Shown one piece after another: positions 8,629 through 17,519 of a stretch of 64,000 nt of DNA. A program made the position numbers and the translations under genes. Source of the stretch: Nocardia lijiangensis NBRC 108240 (GTDB lineage Bacteria > Actinomycetota > Actinomycetes > Mycobacteriales > Mycobacteriaceae); contig NZ_BDBP01000015.1 of NCBI RefSeq assembly GCF_001613045.1, forward strand, positions 49,500 to 113,499, read 5' to 3'. The stretch's first letter is position 1. Each line of letters opens with the position of its first letter. The notes below the pieces were generated by a model, which saw only the letters and a list, made by a program, of their open reading frames with translations, had not been told where the DNA came from and searched no databases.

Positions 8629-9506
8629 ACGGGGCGGTGTGGGCGTGGCGCGACGCCGGTGAGTTCTTCGAGTTCGATGGGCATCGCATCTTCTATCGGC
8701 GGCAGGGCGGTGGCCCGACTGTCCTGCTCGTACACGGTTATCCGTTCGGGTCGTACGAATGGCACCGCATATGGGACGGATTGACCGCGAATTTCGATGT
8801 CATCGCCCCCGACATGCTCGGTATGGGGTTCTCCGACAAACCGATTCGGTCCCGCTACGGCCTGCTGATGCACGCCGACATGCACGAGGCCCTGCTGCGA
8901 TATCTCGGCGTCGACCGCTGCGCTGTCGTCGGTCACGACCTGGGTGTTTCCGTTGTCCAGGAGATGCTGGCCCGACGCTGTGACGACCCGACGTTGCCTT
9001 CGATAGATGCCGCGGTCTTTCTCAATGGCGGACTTTTCGCGGAGGCCTACCGCCCGCGGCCGATTCAGAAGATCCTGTCGTCCCCGGCCGGACATCTGAT
9101 AGGCCCGCTGCTGCCGCGGTCGGCGATCGGAGACGCGGTCGCCGGATTGTTCGGACCGGATGCGAAACCGACGAAAGCCGACCTGGAACCACTGCTGGAT
9201 CTGCTGCGGCACAACGGCGGTCGCTACGTCTCGCACATCGTCGGCAGATTCGTCGAAGAGCGCCGTCGGTTGCGTGACCGGCTCGTCCGGCCGCTCATCG
9301 ACAACGTGGTCCCGATGACCTTCGTCAATGGGATGGCCGACCCGAATTCGGGTGCACACATGGCTGCGCGGTATCGAGAACTGGTGCCGAACCCGCAGGT
9401 CGTCGCGCTGCACGGCGTTGGGCACTGGCCCCACATCGAAGCACCCGACGCCACAGCCCAATCAATCCTCGGCTTCCTGAGTCGCACCGAGCGCGGCACA
9501 GCCTGA
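8625..9506 (+). CDS. Alpha/beta hydrolase, haloalkane dehalogenase/epoxide hydrolase-like
   Basis: The 293-residue protein has the oxyanion motif HGYP (37-40) and the nucleophile elbow GHDLG (103-107). The nucleophile is aspartate 105, not serine, which places it with haloalkane dehalogenases and epoxide hydrolases. An acid residue near D239 and histidine H267 (GVGHWPH) complete a plausible triad. ATG 8625 is chosen because it overlaps the stop of the preceding small ORF; an upstream in-frame GTG at 8556 is less likely. A hotdog thioesterase follows after 77 bases. The natural substrate is unknown. Confidence 0.83.
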   Translation: MNGAVWAWRDAGEFFEFDGHRIFYRRQGGGPTVLLVHGYPFGSYEWHRIWDGLTANFDVIAPDMLGMGFSDKPIRSRYGLLMHADMHEALLRYLGVDRCAVVGHDLGVSVVQEMLARRCDDPTLPSIDAAVFLNGGLFAEAYRPRPIQKILSSPAGHLIGPLLPRSAIGDAVAGLFGPDAKPTKADLEPLLDLLRHNGGRYVSHIVGRFVEERRRLRDRLVRPLIDNVVPMTFVNGMADPNSGAHMAARYRELVPNPQVVALHGVGHWPHIEAPDATAQSILGFLSRTERGTA

Positions 9507-9583
9507 GCTGTTCTCCGGCAACGAAACGCAACCGATCCCATGCCGCCGCGCCGCCGAGGTGCGAACACCAGAGAGGAATTCCC

Positions 9584-10030
9584 ATGACGACACCGATCGC
9601 ACCGAATCCTGATTTCGCCTCGATCGTGCAAGCGGCGGTGCTGAGTATGCCTGCCGCCCAGTTTCTCGGCTTCGATTTCGGTGCGTTGGCGCCGGGCGAG
9701 GCCGAGATCGTCCAGCCATACCGCCCGGAGCTCACGCAACACAACGGCTTCTTTCAGGGTGGTGTCCTCGGCATGCTCGCCGACTTCGCCGGCGGGTCGG
9801 CGGCGGGCACCATGCTGCCGATCGGCTGGGTCAACATGACGGTCGACTACACGGTGAAGATCCTCGCTCCGGCGAAGGGGGACAAGGTGATTGCGCGTGG
9901 ACGAGTGGTCAAGGCGGGTGCGACCACCACGGTCGCGGCGGCCGATGTCTTCGCGGTGAGCGGCGAGGCGGAGCGTCTGTGCGCGACAGCGCTGGTGACC
10001 ATGCGCAACATCGACCTGAACAAGCCCTGA
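9584..10030 (+). CDS. PaaI-family hotdog thioesterase
   Basis: This 148-residue protein has the hotdog thioesterase signature HNGFFQGGVLGMLADFAGGSA (starting at about residue 53), in which the HN-GG segment and the acidic residue on the long helix form the active site of PaaI-type acyl-CoA thioesterases. It should hydrolyse an acyl- or phenylacetyl-type CoA ester. GAGAGGAA lies just upstream of the ATG. It probably shares a transcript with the preceding hydrolase. Confidence 0.86.
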   Translation: MTTPIAPNPDFASIVQAAVLSMPAAQFLGFDFGALAPGEAEIVQPYRPELTQHNGFFQGGVLGMLADFAGGSAAGTMLPIGWVNMTVDYTVKILAPAKGDKVIARGRVVKAGATTTVAAADVFAVSGEAERLCATALVTMRNIDLNKP

Positions 10031-10072
10031 GGCATCGCTCGCCGGTGCGATGAGCTGCTGTTTCGAGACGTT

Positions 10073-10114
10073 GATGGTACGTGCATATCAACTATGTGAT
10101 ATGTTTGCACCATC
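10073..10114. promoter_or_regulatory. Large 42-bp palindrome upstream of a hydrolase gene
   Basis: Arms GATGGTACGTGCATATCA (10073-10090) and TGATATGTTTGCACCATC (10097-10114) surround a 6-base centre. Both ends (GATGGT/ACCATC) and both inner arms (ATATCA/TGATAT) pair perfectly, 12 of 18 positions in all, and the sequence is AT-rich against its surroundings. It lies 19 bases before the ATG at 10133 and would overlap the promoter, so it is a strong operator candidate. The regulator is not known. Confidence 0.55.
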
Positions 10115-10132
10115 AAAATCGAAGGGGAGATC

Positions 10133-11014
10133 ATGCCGAAGATCGGGCGGTTCACCAGCGACGAAGCCAGGGCTGTCTACCTGCGCGCCTACGATGATCT
10201 GGCGGCCGACTGGCCCGTGCCTTCGGCGGAGATCGACGTCGAAACATCCTTCGGCACAACGCGAGTGCGTAAGTCAGGGGAGGGGGAGGGCGCGCCGCTC
10301 GTGCTGCTGCCGGGTATGCCGGGCAACGGGCTGTTCTGGACTCCGTTCGTCGAGGAGCTGGCGCGCGACCGTGTCGTGTACACGCCGGATGTGCTCGGTT
10401 GGCCGGGGCGCTGCGAGCAGACCGCGCCGGTGCGCGACAGCGCCGATATCGTCCAGTGGCTGGTCGAGGTCGTCGACGGCCTCGGTGCGGAGCGAGTCCA
10501 TCTGGCCGGATATTCCGACGGCGCATGGCTTGCCGGCCTGGTCGGGGTGTATCACTCGGAGCGTCTGGCGAGTCTGTCCATGCTGGAACCGGGCGGGGCC
10601 ACCTTCGCCAAGCCGCGCTGGAGTCTGCTCCTGAAATTCCTGGTGGCCGGTGTGCGGCCCACCCGCGAACGTATGCAGAAGCTCACCCGGTGGTTGACGC
10701 CCGGTGTCGTGCTGAGCGACAGGGAATGGGCAATGGTTCAGGCGGGGTTCAAGTTTCGGCTGGCGCTGCCGTGGTCGCGGCCGCTCACCGACGAGCAGCT
10801 GGCCGCCATCACCGCGCCGCTGCTGGTGCTCTTCGGTGGCGCCACGGTCGTCAATGATCCCGAGATCGGAGTGCGCCGCCTCCGGCAGTTCGTTCCGGCC
10901 GCCGAGGTCGACGTTTATCCAGGCGTCGGACACGAACTGCTGTGGGCGATTCCGGATAAGGTGATTCCTCGGTTGCTGGAGTTCGTCGGCAACCACGACG
11001 AAGTCCGAGCCTGA
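10133..11014 (+). CDS. Alpha/beta hydrolase
   Basis: The 293-residue hydrolase has a strand ending in LVLLPGMPGNG (oxyanion region, about 56-66), a serine nucleophile in GYSDG at 126-130 (S128), and a C-terminal histidine in YPGVGHELLW. An acidic residue in the ATVVNDPEIG stretch is a candidate third member. There is no signal peptide, so it is cytoplasmic. AAGGGGAG lies upstream of the ATG. Its promoter contains the palindrome described above. It is a single-gene unit followed by a convergent SDR gene. The substrate is unknown. Confidence 0.82.
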   Translation: MPKIGRFTSDEARAVYLRAYDDLAADWPVPSAEIDVETSFGTTRVRKSGEGEGAPLVLLPGMPGNGLFWTPFVEELARDRVVYTPDVLGWPGRCEQTAPVRDSADIVQWLVEVVDGLGAERVHLAGYSDGAWLAGLVGVYHSERLASLSMLEPGGATFAKPRWSLLLKFLVAGVRPTRERMQKLTRWLTPGVVLSDREWAMVQAGFKFRLALPWSRPLTDEQLAAITAPLLVLFGGATVVNDPEIGVRRLRQFVPAAEVDVYPGVGHELLWAIPDKVIPRLLEFVGNHDEVRA

Positions 11015-11029
11015 GCGGCGGAACGCTCA
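11012..11029 (+). terminator. Short hairpin at the end of the hydrolase gene
   Basis: TGAGCG and CGCTCA form a perfect 6-bp stem with a 6-base loop, overlapping the stop codon. It is weak as a terminator but well placed between convergent genes. Confidence 0.35.
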
Positions 11030-11111
11030 ACTCGCGGGGCCGACGCGTTGGCCTGCCTGATGCCGGCGGTCGAGGAGGCCGAACGCGCTCTGTGGCATTC
11101 CAACGCCCCTG

Positions 11112-12077
11112 TCATGACGATTCAGGGCATTGTGGAGTCGAAGCAGGGCGCATCATGGTCGGACGCACGAGCGGGTCGACGCCTGTGAGTGCCGTACTAG
11201 CGGCCCACAGTCCTGCGGCGGTGTCGAGGTCGGTCATATGCGTGTGGGGTGCTTCCCTGTGTGGTTGTCCGCGGAGACCGAAAAACCTTGGGCCCCACAG
11301 TTGTCCGCCGGTGATTTCGGTGTCCAGAACGGCTCGGGCAATGGCTTCGGCCGCTGCGTGTTTGCCGTGCAACACAACGCTTGCGGGTAGCCTACGCAGG
11401 CGCTGGGCGGTGGTGCGGACGAACACCGGTGGTCGCGACAGGGTCAGTGAGTCCAGGGCGCCGCCGGGATGGACGACAATGCTGGCGGTGCCTGCAGCGT
11501 GTGTGCGCAGACGGCGATCCAGTTCGAAACCGAACAGCATCTGGGCCAGTTTCGATCGCCCGTAGCTGCGCTTGGGCCGATAGTCGTGCTCCGATTGCAG
11601 ATCGGTGAGATCCAGCCGCTCCGACCGCGCGGCGAAGCTGCCGACCGTGATCACCCGACTGTTCGCGGTGGCGGCCAGTATCGGCGCCAGATGGGCGACC
11701 AGCGCGAAGTGCCCGAGATGGTTTGTCGCGAACATCAATTCGTGCCCCTGAGCACTCACCCTGCGATCGGGACCCGACAGCAGGACCCCGGCATTGAGCA
11801 CGACCGCGTTCAGGCTCTCCGCACCGAGGGCGTCCACTGTCGCAGGCAGGGAGGGCAGATCCGCCAGATCCAAGCGCACGCATCGCAGTCGAGCGCCGGG
11901 AACCCGTGCCCGGATCGCGCGTACCGCGAGGTCGCCCTTGGCGGTGTCGCGGCAGCCCAGCACCACGGTGGCACCGTTGGCCGCGAGTTGCTCGGCGGCG
12001 AAATACCCGATGCCCGCGTTGGCGCCGGTAACCAGAATTGTTTTCCCCCCGGCCTGCCGGCCGCTGTGCCACGTCAT
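11112..12077 (-). CDS. SDR oxidoreductase (retinol dehydrogenase-like)
   Basis: The protein has 321 residues from ATG 12077, which has AAAGGT upstream; an in-frame ATG at 12116 is less likely. It carries TGANAGIG (17-24) for cofactor binding, an NAG motif (LNAGV), and the catalytic SYGRSKLA segment with Tyr and Lys. The FATNHLGHF motif is characteristic of the long-chain retinol-dehydrogenase-like subgroup, which in actinobacteria acts on varied alcohols and ketones. It lies 140 bases downstream of an LLM oxidoreductase gene on the same strand and may be co-transcribed with it. Confidence 0.85.
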   Translation of the reverse strand: MTWHSGRQAGGKTILVTGANAGIGYFAAEQLAANGATVVLGCRDTAKGDLAVRAIRARVPGARLRCVRLDLADLPSLPATVDALGAESLNAVVLNAGVLLSGPDRRVSAQGHELMFATNHLGHFALVAHLAPILAATANSRVITVGSFAARSERLDLTDLQSEHDYRPKRSYGRSKLAQMLFGFELDRRLRTHAAGTASIVVHPGGALDSLTLSRPPVFVRTTAQRLRRLPASVVLHGKHAAAEAIARAVLDTEITGGQLWGPRFFGLRGQPHREAPHTHMTDLDTAAGLWAASTALTGVDPLVRPTMMRPASTPQCPESS

Positions 12078-12217
12078 GTCATCGACCTTTGCAACGGGCT
12101 CTTGCACCGCCCTCACACGCCACTGACATGCAGTACCAATTCGGAGTACCCGCTCAGCCCGGCCGGCGTGGATCGACGCATGTCCGGAATTCGGCTACGT
12201 TCACGAACGACTGGATC

Positions 12218-13096
12218 TCACCGCGCCAGCAGTCGCTCCACCCACTCCAGATGGGCGTCGATTCCGGATACCGCGAACATCAGGTCGACGAAGGCGTCCG
12301 GGTAGCCGATGTCGTTCAGTGCCTGCACCGTTTCGAGGACTTGCTCGATCTCGCCGTCCGCCTCGACGTTGACGCGGACGTAGGTGTGGATATCCGCCGG
12401 ATTGCGGCCCGCCGACCGGGCGGCGGCGTCGATGATCGCACGCTGCCCCTCGAGCGCCTCGATATTGTGCACGCGGCCGGGCACCCGCACCACCGGCAAC
12501 CAGCCGTCGGCTCGTTCGCCGATCCGCGTCAGGCCAGCGGTGTGGAACGCCCCCAGGTAGATCGGTGGACGCGGTCGCTGCACCGGCTTCAGATCGACCC
12601 ACGACGGCGGGATCGACCAGCGCCGCCCCCGATGCTCGACCGGATTCGTCGTCCACAGCGCGTCCAGGATGTCGAGCAGCTCGTCGAGCTGGGCGCCGCG
12701 GTGGCGAAACGGCGCTCCGGCCGCCTCGAACTCCTCGGGCGACCAACCGATCCCGAACCCGGGTACCAGCCGGCCACCGCTGACCACGTCGATGCTGGTC
12801 AGCTGCCTGGCCAGCTGGACGGGCGGATACCACGGGGCGACGAGGACGTTGCTGCCCAGCCGCACCGAGCTGGTCACCGTCGCGGCGACGGTCAGCGCGA
12901 CGAGCGGATCCAGGGAGGTGCGGAACTCCTGCGGGATGCTGTCCGTGCCCGCGTAACCCGTGGTCGGGCGCACCGGGGCGAGCAACCGGTCGCCGACCCA
13001 CAGGCTGCCCGCGCCCAATTGCTCTGCGGTCGAGGCGTAGTGGGCGATGTCGTCGTAGGCCGATGCACCGAACTGCGGTAGCGCGAATCCAAGCAT
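12218..13096 (-). CDS. LLM-class F420-dependent oxidoreductase
   Basis: The protein has 292 residues starting at ATG 13096 with MLGFALPQFG, the usual beginning of luciferase-like F420-dependent enzymes; a GGGG stretch precedes it. Typical barrel segments are present: LWVGDRLLAPV, LDPLVALTVAATVTSSVRLGSNVL and GRLVPGFGIGWSPEEFEAAG. These enzymes use reduced F420 or FMN to reduce or oxygenate small molecules. An in-frame ATG at 13132 would add twelve residues without family support. It precedes the SDR gene on the same strand. Confidence 0.86.
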   Translation of the reverse strand: MLGFALPQFGASAYDDIAHYASTAEQLGAGSLWVGDRLLAPVRPTTGYAGTDSIPQEFRTSLDPLVALTVAATVTSSVRLGSNVLVAPWYPPVQLARQLTSIDVVSGGRLVPGFGIGWSPEEFEAAGAPFRHRGAQLDELLDILDALWTTNPVEHRGRRWSIPPSWVDLKPVQRPRPPIYLGAFHTAGLTRIGERADGWLPVVRVPGRVHNIEALEGQRAIIDAAARSAGRNPADIHTYVRVNVEADGEIEQVLETVQALNDIGYPDAFVDLMFAVSGIDAHLEWVERLLAR

Positions 13097-13257
13097 GAAC
13101 CCCAAGCTAAAGGTTGGAACCAATACGTTCAATATATCGAACTAATGAGTTCAATACTTGACTGAGCGACACCGTGACGCCAATGCCTGATCGAGAGGAC
13201 CGATCCAGCCTGTCCGCCGGAGTCCCTGTGCGCCAATGAGGTTCGCTGTGGTCGTGG

Positions 13258-14274
13258 CTACGGTGTTGTCCCGGTGGTTTCCCGCCGGACATTCCGCGCC
13301 GTCGTTCCCCACCAGCGGCGGGCGTATCGGCTGAGGGTCGCGGGGTTCTGGAGTCCGATGGTCGAAGCGATCTGCGCGAGTGGGAGATTCGACTCGGTCA
13401 GCAGGGTCGAGGCTCGCTCGCGGCGGACGTCGTCGAGGACGGTCGCGAACGATTTCCCCTCGGCCGCGAGATGACGTTGCAGGCTGCGGGGGGATATCGC
13501 CAACAGGTCGGCGACGGCTGCGATCGTCGTGGGTCCGGTACCCAGCGACTGCTGGAGCGCGGCCTTGACGCGGCCCGCGATGGCGGACCCGGCGGCGGGG
13601 GTTTGGGAATCCAGGTAGGACAGCGCCAAGAGGCGGGTCGTCCGGTCTCCGCCTTCGATGGTGCGTTGCGGGAGGTCCTTGGGTACGCGCAGCACCGCGG
13701 CGGGCTGCTGCCAATGCACCTGCGTGCCGAACAGTTCCTCGTAACGTCGCCGAGGGGCCACGGGTCGATGGGGGATCTCGACGGTGCGCAACCCGTAGTT
13801 GCCGTCGAACAGATAGATCAGTGCGCGGTGCAGGAACAGCAGACCCATGTCGATGCTTTGCGGTGGCGCCTGCACACCGTCGGGGTAGCCGTAGCGCACA
13901 CCGACCACGGCCCGTGATCCGCGTGGGTCGGGCACCAGGCGCACGCTGAGGCTGCGCGCGTGCACGAAGAGGTACTTGGCGGTGTATTCGAGGGCATCGG
14001 CGGCGGTCGGCGCGTTCTGTAGTGCGACGGCCAGCGGCCCGAGCATGCTGAGGTCCTGTTCGAGGGCCACCCGCAGCCCGAAGTCGGGGCAGTGCAGTTC
14101 GCGAGCGGCGGATTCGAGGATGGTGGCGATTGTGCTGTCGCGGACCATCAGTTCGTCGTCGTCCAACGCTCCATCCGGTGCGTTGGCGCGACGGGCCAGC
14201 GCATCCGCGTCGCCGCCCAACTGTTCTACGACCGCTCGCACACCGCGCAGACCGGCCGACCGCACCCATGCCAT
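13258..14274 (-). CDS. AraC-family regulator (OruR/ArgR-like, arabinose-binding-type N-domain)
   Basis: From ATG 14274 the protein has about 338 residues: an N-terminal domain of about 200 residues beginning MAWVRSAGLRGVRAVVEQLGG, typical of the OruR/VirS-like AraC branch, and a C-terminal double HTH (ISPRSLQRHLAAEGKSF, then LAQIASTIGLQNPATLSRYARRWWG). The open frame continues to 14439, but an ATG at 14367 would overlap the start of the divergent acyl-CoA dehydrogenase, so 14274 leaves a more credible 91-bp promoter region. It most likely activates the divergent operon, since VirS-like regulators usually control a neighbouring oxidoreductase cluster. Start confidence is moderate. Confidence 0.82.
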   Translation of the reverse strand: MAWVRSAGLRGVRAVVEQLGGDADALARRANAPDGALDDDELMVRDSTIATILESAARELHCPDFGLRVALEQDLSMLGPLAVALQNAPTAADALEYTAKYLFVHARSLSVRLVPDPRGSRAVVGVRYGYPDGVQAPPQSIDMGLLFLHRALIYLFDGNYGLRTVEIPHRPVAPRRRYEELFGTQVHWQQPAAVLRVPKDLPQRTIEGGDRTTRLLALSYLDSQTPAAGSAIAGRVKAALQQSLGTGPTTIAAVADLLAISPRSLQRHLAAEGKSFATVLDDVRRERASTLLTESNLPLAQIASTIGLQNPATLSRYARRWWGTTARNVRRETTGTTP

Positions 14275-14365
14275 GGGCCCAGTGTTCAGCGCGGCGGCGC
14301 GATAAGTCAATTTGTTGGCGTGATCGGTCAACTCCGCACCGCAGCGGCTTCCTACGGTCGTGGTC

Positions 14366-15625
14366 ATGGACTTTTCTCCGTCACCGCGGGCTGCCGAGCT
14401 CACCGAGGCGGTCCGCGCCTTCCTCCATGAGCACGTCACTCCGATCGAGCACGACTACCACCGGCAGGTGGCCCGACTGCGCGCCCAGGGCGGCGATCCG
14501 TGGCAGCCGCTGCCGGTGCTGGCCGAGTTGCGGAACCGGGCACGCGCCGAAGGGCTGTGGAACCTCTTCCTTCCGGCCGGTCACGAGGGCCCCTACGCCC
14601 AGCGTTACGGCACCCGCGGTGGCGCGGGTCTGAGCAACGTCGATTACGCGCCGGTGGCGGAGGCGATGGGTCGCTCGTTCATGGCTCCGTACGTGTTCAA
14701 CTGCCATGCCCCCGATACCGGCAACGCCGAGGTCTTGCTGAAATACGGCTCGCCGCAACAGCAGCGGGAATGGCTCGATCCGCTGTTGGCCGGTGACATC
14801 CGGAGCGCGTTCTGCATGACCGAGCCCGGCGTGGCGTCCTCGGATGCCACGAACATGGAACTCACCGCGGTCGTCGACGGTGACGACGTGGTGCTCAACG
14901 GCCGCAAGTGGTGGTCGACGGGTGTGGGGCACCCCGATTGCCGGGTCCTGATCGTGATGGGAGTGACCGATCCGGACGCCGAGCGTCACCGCAGGCATTC
15001 GATGGTGCTGGTCCCTCGGGAAACCCCCGGCGTCCGGGTGGAACGGATGCTCGACACGATGGGCTTCCAGGACGAGCCGTACGGGCACGGCGAGGTCGGC
15101 TTCACCGATGTCCGCGTTCCCGTCGAGAACATCATCGCCGGTCCCGGACGGGCTTTCGAGATCGCGCAGGGCAGGCTCGGACCCGGTCGCGTGCACCACT
15201 GCATGCGCCTGATCGGTCTGGCCGAGCACGCGCTCGAACTCGCCTGCCGCCGCGGCCTGAGCCGCACCGCGTTCGGCAAGCCGGTGGCCAACCTGGGCGG
15301 CAACCGGGAGCGGATCGCCGACGCCCGCATCGCGATCGACTCCCTGCGCCTGCTCGTTCTGCACGCCGCGTGGAAGCTCGACCAGGGCGGCGCACTGCAC
15401 GCCCTGTCGGAGATCTCGCAGATCAAGGTCGCGGTGCCGAACATGGCGCAGCAGGTCATCGACTTCGCCATGCAGATCCACGGTGGCGGTGGTTTGAGCA
15501 ACGACTTCCCGTTGGCGGCTGCCTGGACCGCGGCGCGCGCGGTCCGGCTGGCCGACGGCCCCGACGAGGTGCACCGCGGCATGGTCGCCCGGCTCGAGCT
15601 CGGCAAGTACGGGGCCGCCCGATGA
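14366..15625 (+). CDS. Acyl-CoA dehydrogenase (ACAD10/11-like)
   Basis: The 419-residue flavoprotein has the signature blocks of acyl-CoA dehydrogenases: FCMTEPGVASSDATNM for FAD and substrate binding, NGRKWWSTG, and the C-terminal QIHGGGGLSNDFPLA. The length and the N-terminal layout (RNRARAEGLWNLFLP) match the ACAD10/ACAD11-like branch, which often sits beside an aminoglycoside-phosphotransferase-like kinase, as here. It introduces a trans-2 double bond into an acyl-CoA, possibly a 4-hydroxyacyl-CoA. ATG 14366 follows an in-frame GTG at 14360. It is the first gene of a four-gene operon with 4-base overlaps. Confidence 0.93.
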   Translation: MDFSPSPRAAELTEAVRAFLHEHVTPIEHDYHRQVARLRAQGGDPWQPLPVLAELRNRARAEGLWNLFLPAGHEGPYAQRYGTRGGAGLSNVDYAPVAEAMGRSFMAPYVFNCHAPDTGNAEVLLKYGSPQQQREWLDPLLAGDIRSAFCMTEPGVASSDATNMELTAVVDGDDVVLNGRKWWSTGVGHPDCRVLIVMGVTDPDAERHRRHSMVLVPRETPGVRVERMLDTMGFQDEPYGHGEVGFTDVRVPVENIIAGPGRAFEIAQGRLGPGRVHHCMRLIGLAEHALELACRRGLSRTAFGKPVANLGGNRERIADARIAIDSLRLLVLHAAWKLDQGGALHALSEISQIKVAVPNMAQQVIDFAMQIHGGGGLSNDFPLAAAWTAARAVRLADGPDEVHRGMVARLELGKYGAAR

Positions 15626-16395
15626 CCGTGTCGAATCGACCCGCGCAGCGGCGCGGGAGCATCGTGATCACCGGCGCCAGTTCCGGACTCGGCGCGGAAA
15701 TGGCCCGGCAGTTCGCCGCGCTCGGCTACGACCTCGGCTTGGCGGCCCGGCGACTCGACCGCCTCGAAGACGTTCGCGCCGAGATCCACGCCCGATACCC
15801 GCACCGGGTCGTCGAACTCGCCGAGCTGGACGTCACCGACGGAGACGCGGTGCACGCGGTGATCGCCGACCTCGATCGGCGTCTGGGCGGCATCGATCGG
15901 CTCGTCGCCAACGCGGGCAGCGGCTCGGGAGCCGCGCTCGGTACCGGAGGCTGGGCCGCCAACAATCGCACGGCGCAAACGAATTTCGTCGGCGTCCTTG
16001 CCCAATGCGACGCCGCGATGGAGATCTTTCGGCGCCGAGAGCGCGGCCACCTGGTCTTGATCTCATCGATGTCGGCGCTGCGTGGCATGCGGCGTGCCAT
16101 GACGACGTACGCGGCGAGCAAAGCCGGCGTCGCCGCCATCGCCGAAGGGATCCGTGCCGAAGGACCGACGGGCATCGACGTGTCGGTCGTATATCCCGGC
16201 TACATCGCCTCGGAGATGAATGCCCATGTGCGCGAACGGACCCCGTTCCTGGTGGACACCTCCACCGGAGTCCGCGCCATGGTCGCCGCCATCGAGAAGC
16301 GCCGCACCAAGGCGTATGTGCCCGCGTGGCCGTGGGTTCCGATCGGGGCCGCGTTGAAGATTCTCCCGCTCTCGATGGTGAGGAAATTGACGTGA
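15622..16395 (+). CDS. SDR family oxidoreductase
   Basis: This short-chain dehydrogenase has 257 residues. TGASSGLG lies at about 18-25, ANAG follows the fourth strand, and the catalytic serine is in LISSMSAL with YAASK as the Tyr/Lys motif. The start ATG overlaps the stop of the acyl-CoA dehydrogenase (ATGA), and its own stop overlaps the next GTG. In this operon it probably oxidises or reduces a hydroxyacyl or keto intermediate. Confidence 0.9.
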   Translation: MTVSNRPAQRRGSIVITGASSGLGAEMARQFAALGYDLGLAARRLDRLEDVRAEIHARYPHRVVELAELDVTDGDAVHAVIADLDRRLGGIDRLVANAGSGSGAALGTGGWAANNRTAQTNFVGVLAQCDAAMEIFRRRERGHLVLISSMSALRGMRRAMTTYAASKAGVAAIAEGIRAEGPTGIDVSVVYPGYIASEMNAHVRERTPFLVDTSTGVRAMVAAIEKRRTKAYVPAWPWVPIGAALKILPLSMVRKLT

Positions 16396-17519
16396 CCCCG
16401 ATCCCTTCCGTCGAGACCCGCGCGGTCCGGGACGAGGACGCCTTCGACGTGCCCGCGCTGGCCCGGTGGCTGCGGGAGAACGCAGGCCCCGGTTGGAGCG
16501 CACGGCTGGCGGGCCGTCCTGAAGTCGAGCAGTTCTCCGGCGGCGCTTCGAATCTCACCTATCTGCTGCGCTATCCCGGTGGCGCCGAACTGATTCTGCG
16601 ACGGCCACCGGCGGGAACGAAGGCCGAGGGCGCGCACGACATGGCCCGCGAGTACCGCATCCAGTCCGCGCTGCATCCCGTGTTCCCGTTGGCGCCCGCG
16701 ACGGTGGCGCTCTGCGCGGATCCCGCGGTGCTGGGCGGCCCGTTCTACGTGATGGAGCGAGTGGCGGGCCCCATCCCGCGCAAGGAGTTGCCCCGGCAGA
16801 CGCCACGCGATCCGGCGTCGGTGGCCGCGCTGTGCCGTCGGGTCATCGATCTGCTCGTCGACCTGCATCGCGTCGACATCGAGCAGGCCGGGCTGGCGGA
16901 CCTGGGCAAGGGGGCGGGTTACGTCGGCAGGCAAGTCGCAGGCTGGTCCGCGAGATATCGCGCGGCCCGGACCCGCAATGTCGGCTCGTTCGAACGCGTC
17001 ATGGCGTGGTTGGCGGAGAACCAGCCCGCCGACCGTGGCGCGGTGCTCATTCACAACGACTTCCGTTTCGACAACATCGTTTTCGATCCCGCCGACCCGA
17101 CCGTCCCGATCGCGCTACTGGATTGGGAGATGGCCACCGTCGGAGATCCGCTGATGGATCTCGGTGGCGCGCTGGCCTATTGGGTGCAGGACGACGACGG
17201 GCCCCTGTTCCGGCGGTTCCGCAGGCAGCCGACCCACGTGCACGGAATGATGAGCCGCGCCGAGGTGGTGGCCTACTACTGCGAGCGCACCGGTATCGAG
17301 CTCACCGAGGACCAGTGGTCCTTCTACGAGGTCTTCGGATTGTTCCGGCTGGCCGGGATATGCCAGCAGATCTATCACCGCTACTACCACGGCCAGACCA
17401 CCAATCCGGCGTTCCGCTGGTTCGGCATCGCCGTGATCGCCCTGGAATGGCGCTGCCGCAGGATCATTCGGCGAGCCGAGAAGCGGCGCCTGCGCGACAC
17501 CGCCGGGAGCGCGCGATGA
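16392..17519 (+). CDS. Aminoglycoside-phosphotransferase-fold kinase (ACAD10-like)
   Basis: The 375-residue protein has an APH/choline-kinase fold. FSGGASNLTYLL is the nucleotide-binding loop, ILRRPPAG carries the lysine/arginine region, IHNDFRFDNIVF is the catalytic loop (the HxDxxxxN pattern), and LLDWEMATVGDPLMDLG is the metal-binding segment. In animals, ACAD10 and ACAD11 combine such a kinase with an acyl-CoA dehydrogenase and phosphorylate 4-hydroxyacyl-CoA before elimination; here the two are separate genes of one operon. The GTG start overlaps the SDR stop (GTGA). The reaction on this operon's substrate is inferred. Confidence 0.87.
   Translation: MTPIPSVETRAVRDEDAFDVPALARWLRENAGPGWSARLAGRPEVEQFSGGASNLTYLLRYPGGAELILRRPPAGTKAEGAHDMAREYRIQSALHPVFPLAPATVALCADPAVLGGPFYVMERVAGPIPRKELPRQTPRDPASVAALCRRVIDLLVDLHRVDIEQAGLADLGKGAGYVGRQVAGWSARYRAARTRNVGSFERVMAWLAENQPADRGAVLIHNDFRFDNIVFDPADPTVPIALLDWEMATVGDPLMDLGGALAYWVQDDDGPLFRRFRRQPTHVHGMMSRAEVVAYYCERTGIELTEDQWSFYEVFGLFRLAGICQQIYHRYYHGQTTNPAFRWFGIAVIALEWRCRRIIRRAEKRRLRDTAGSAR

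Noticed and set aside
11041..11111. A plus-strand stretch reading ADALACLMPAVEEAERALWHSN between two convergent genes.
   Set aside because: Too short and without a start or ribosome site; it may be a gene remnant but I do not recognise it.
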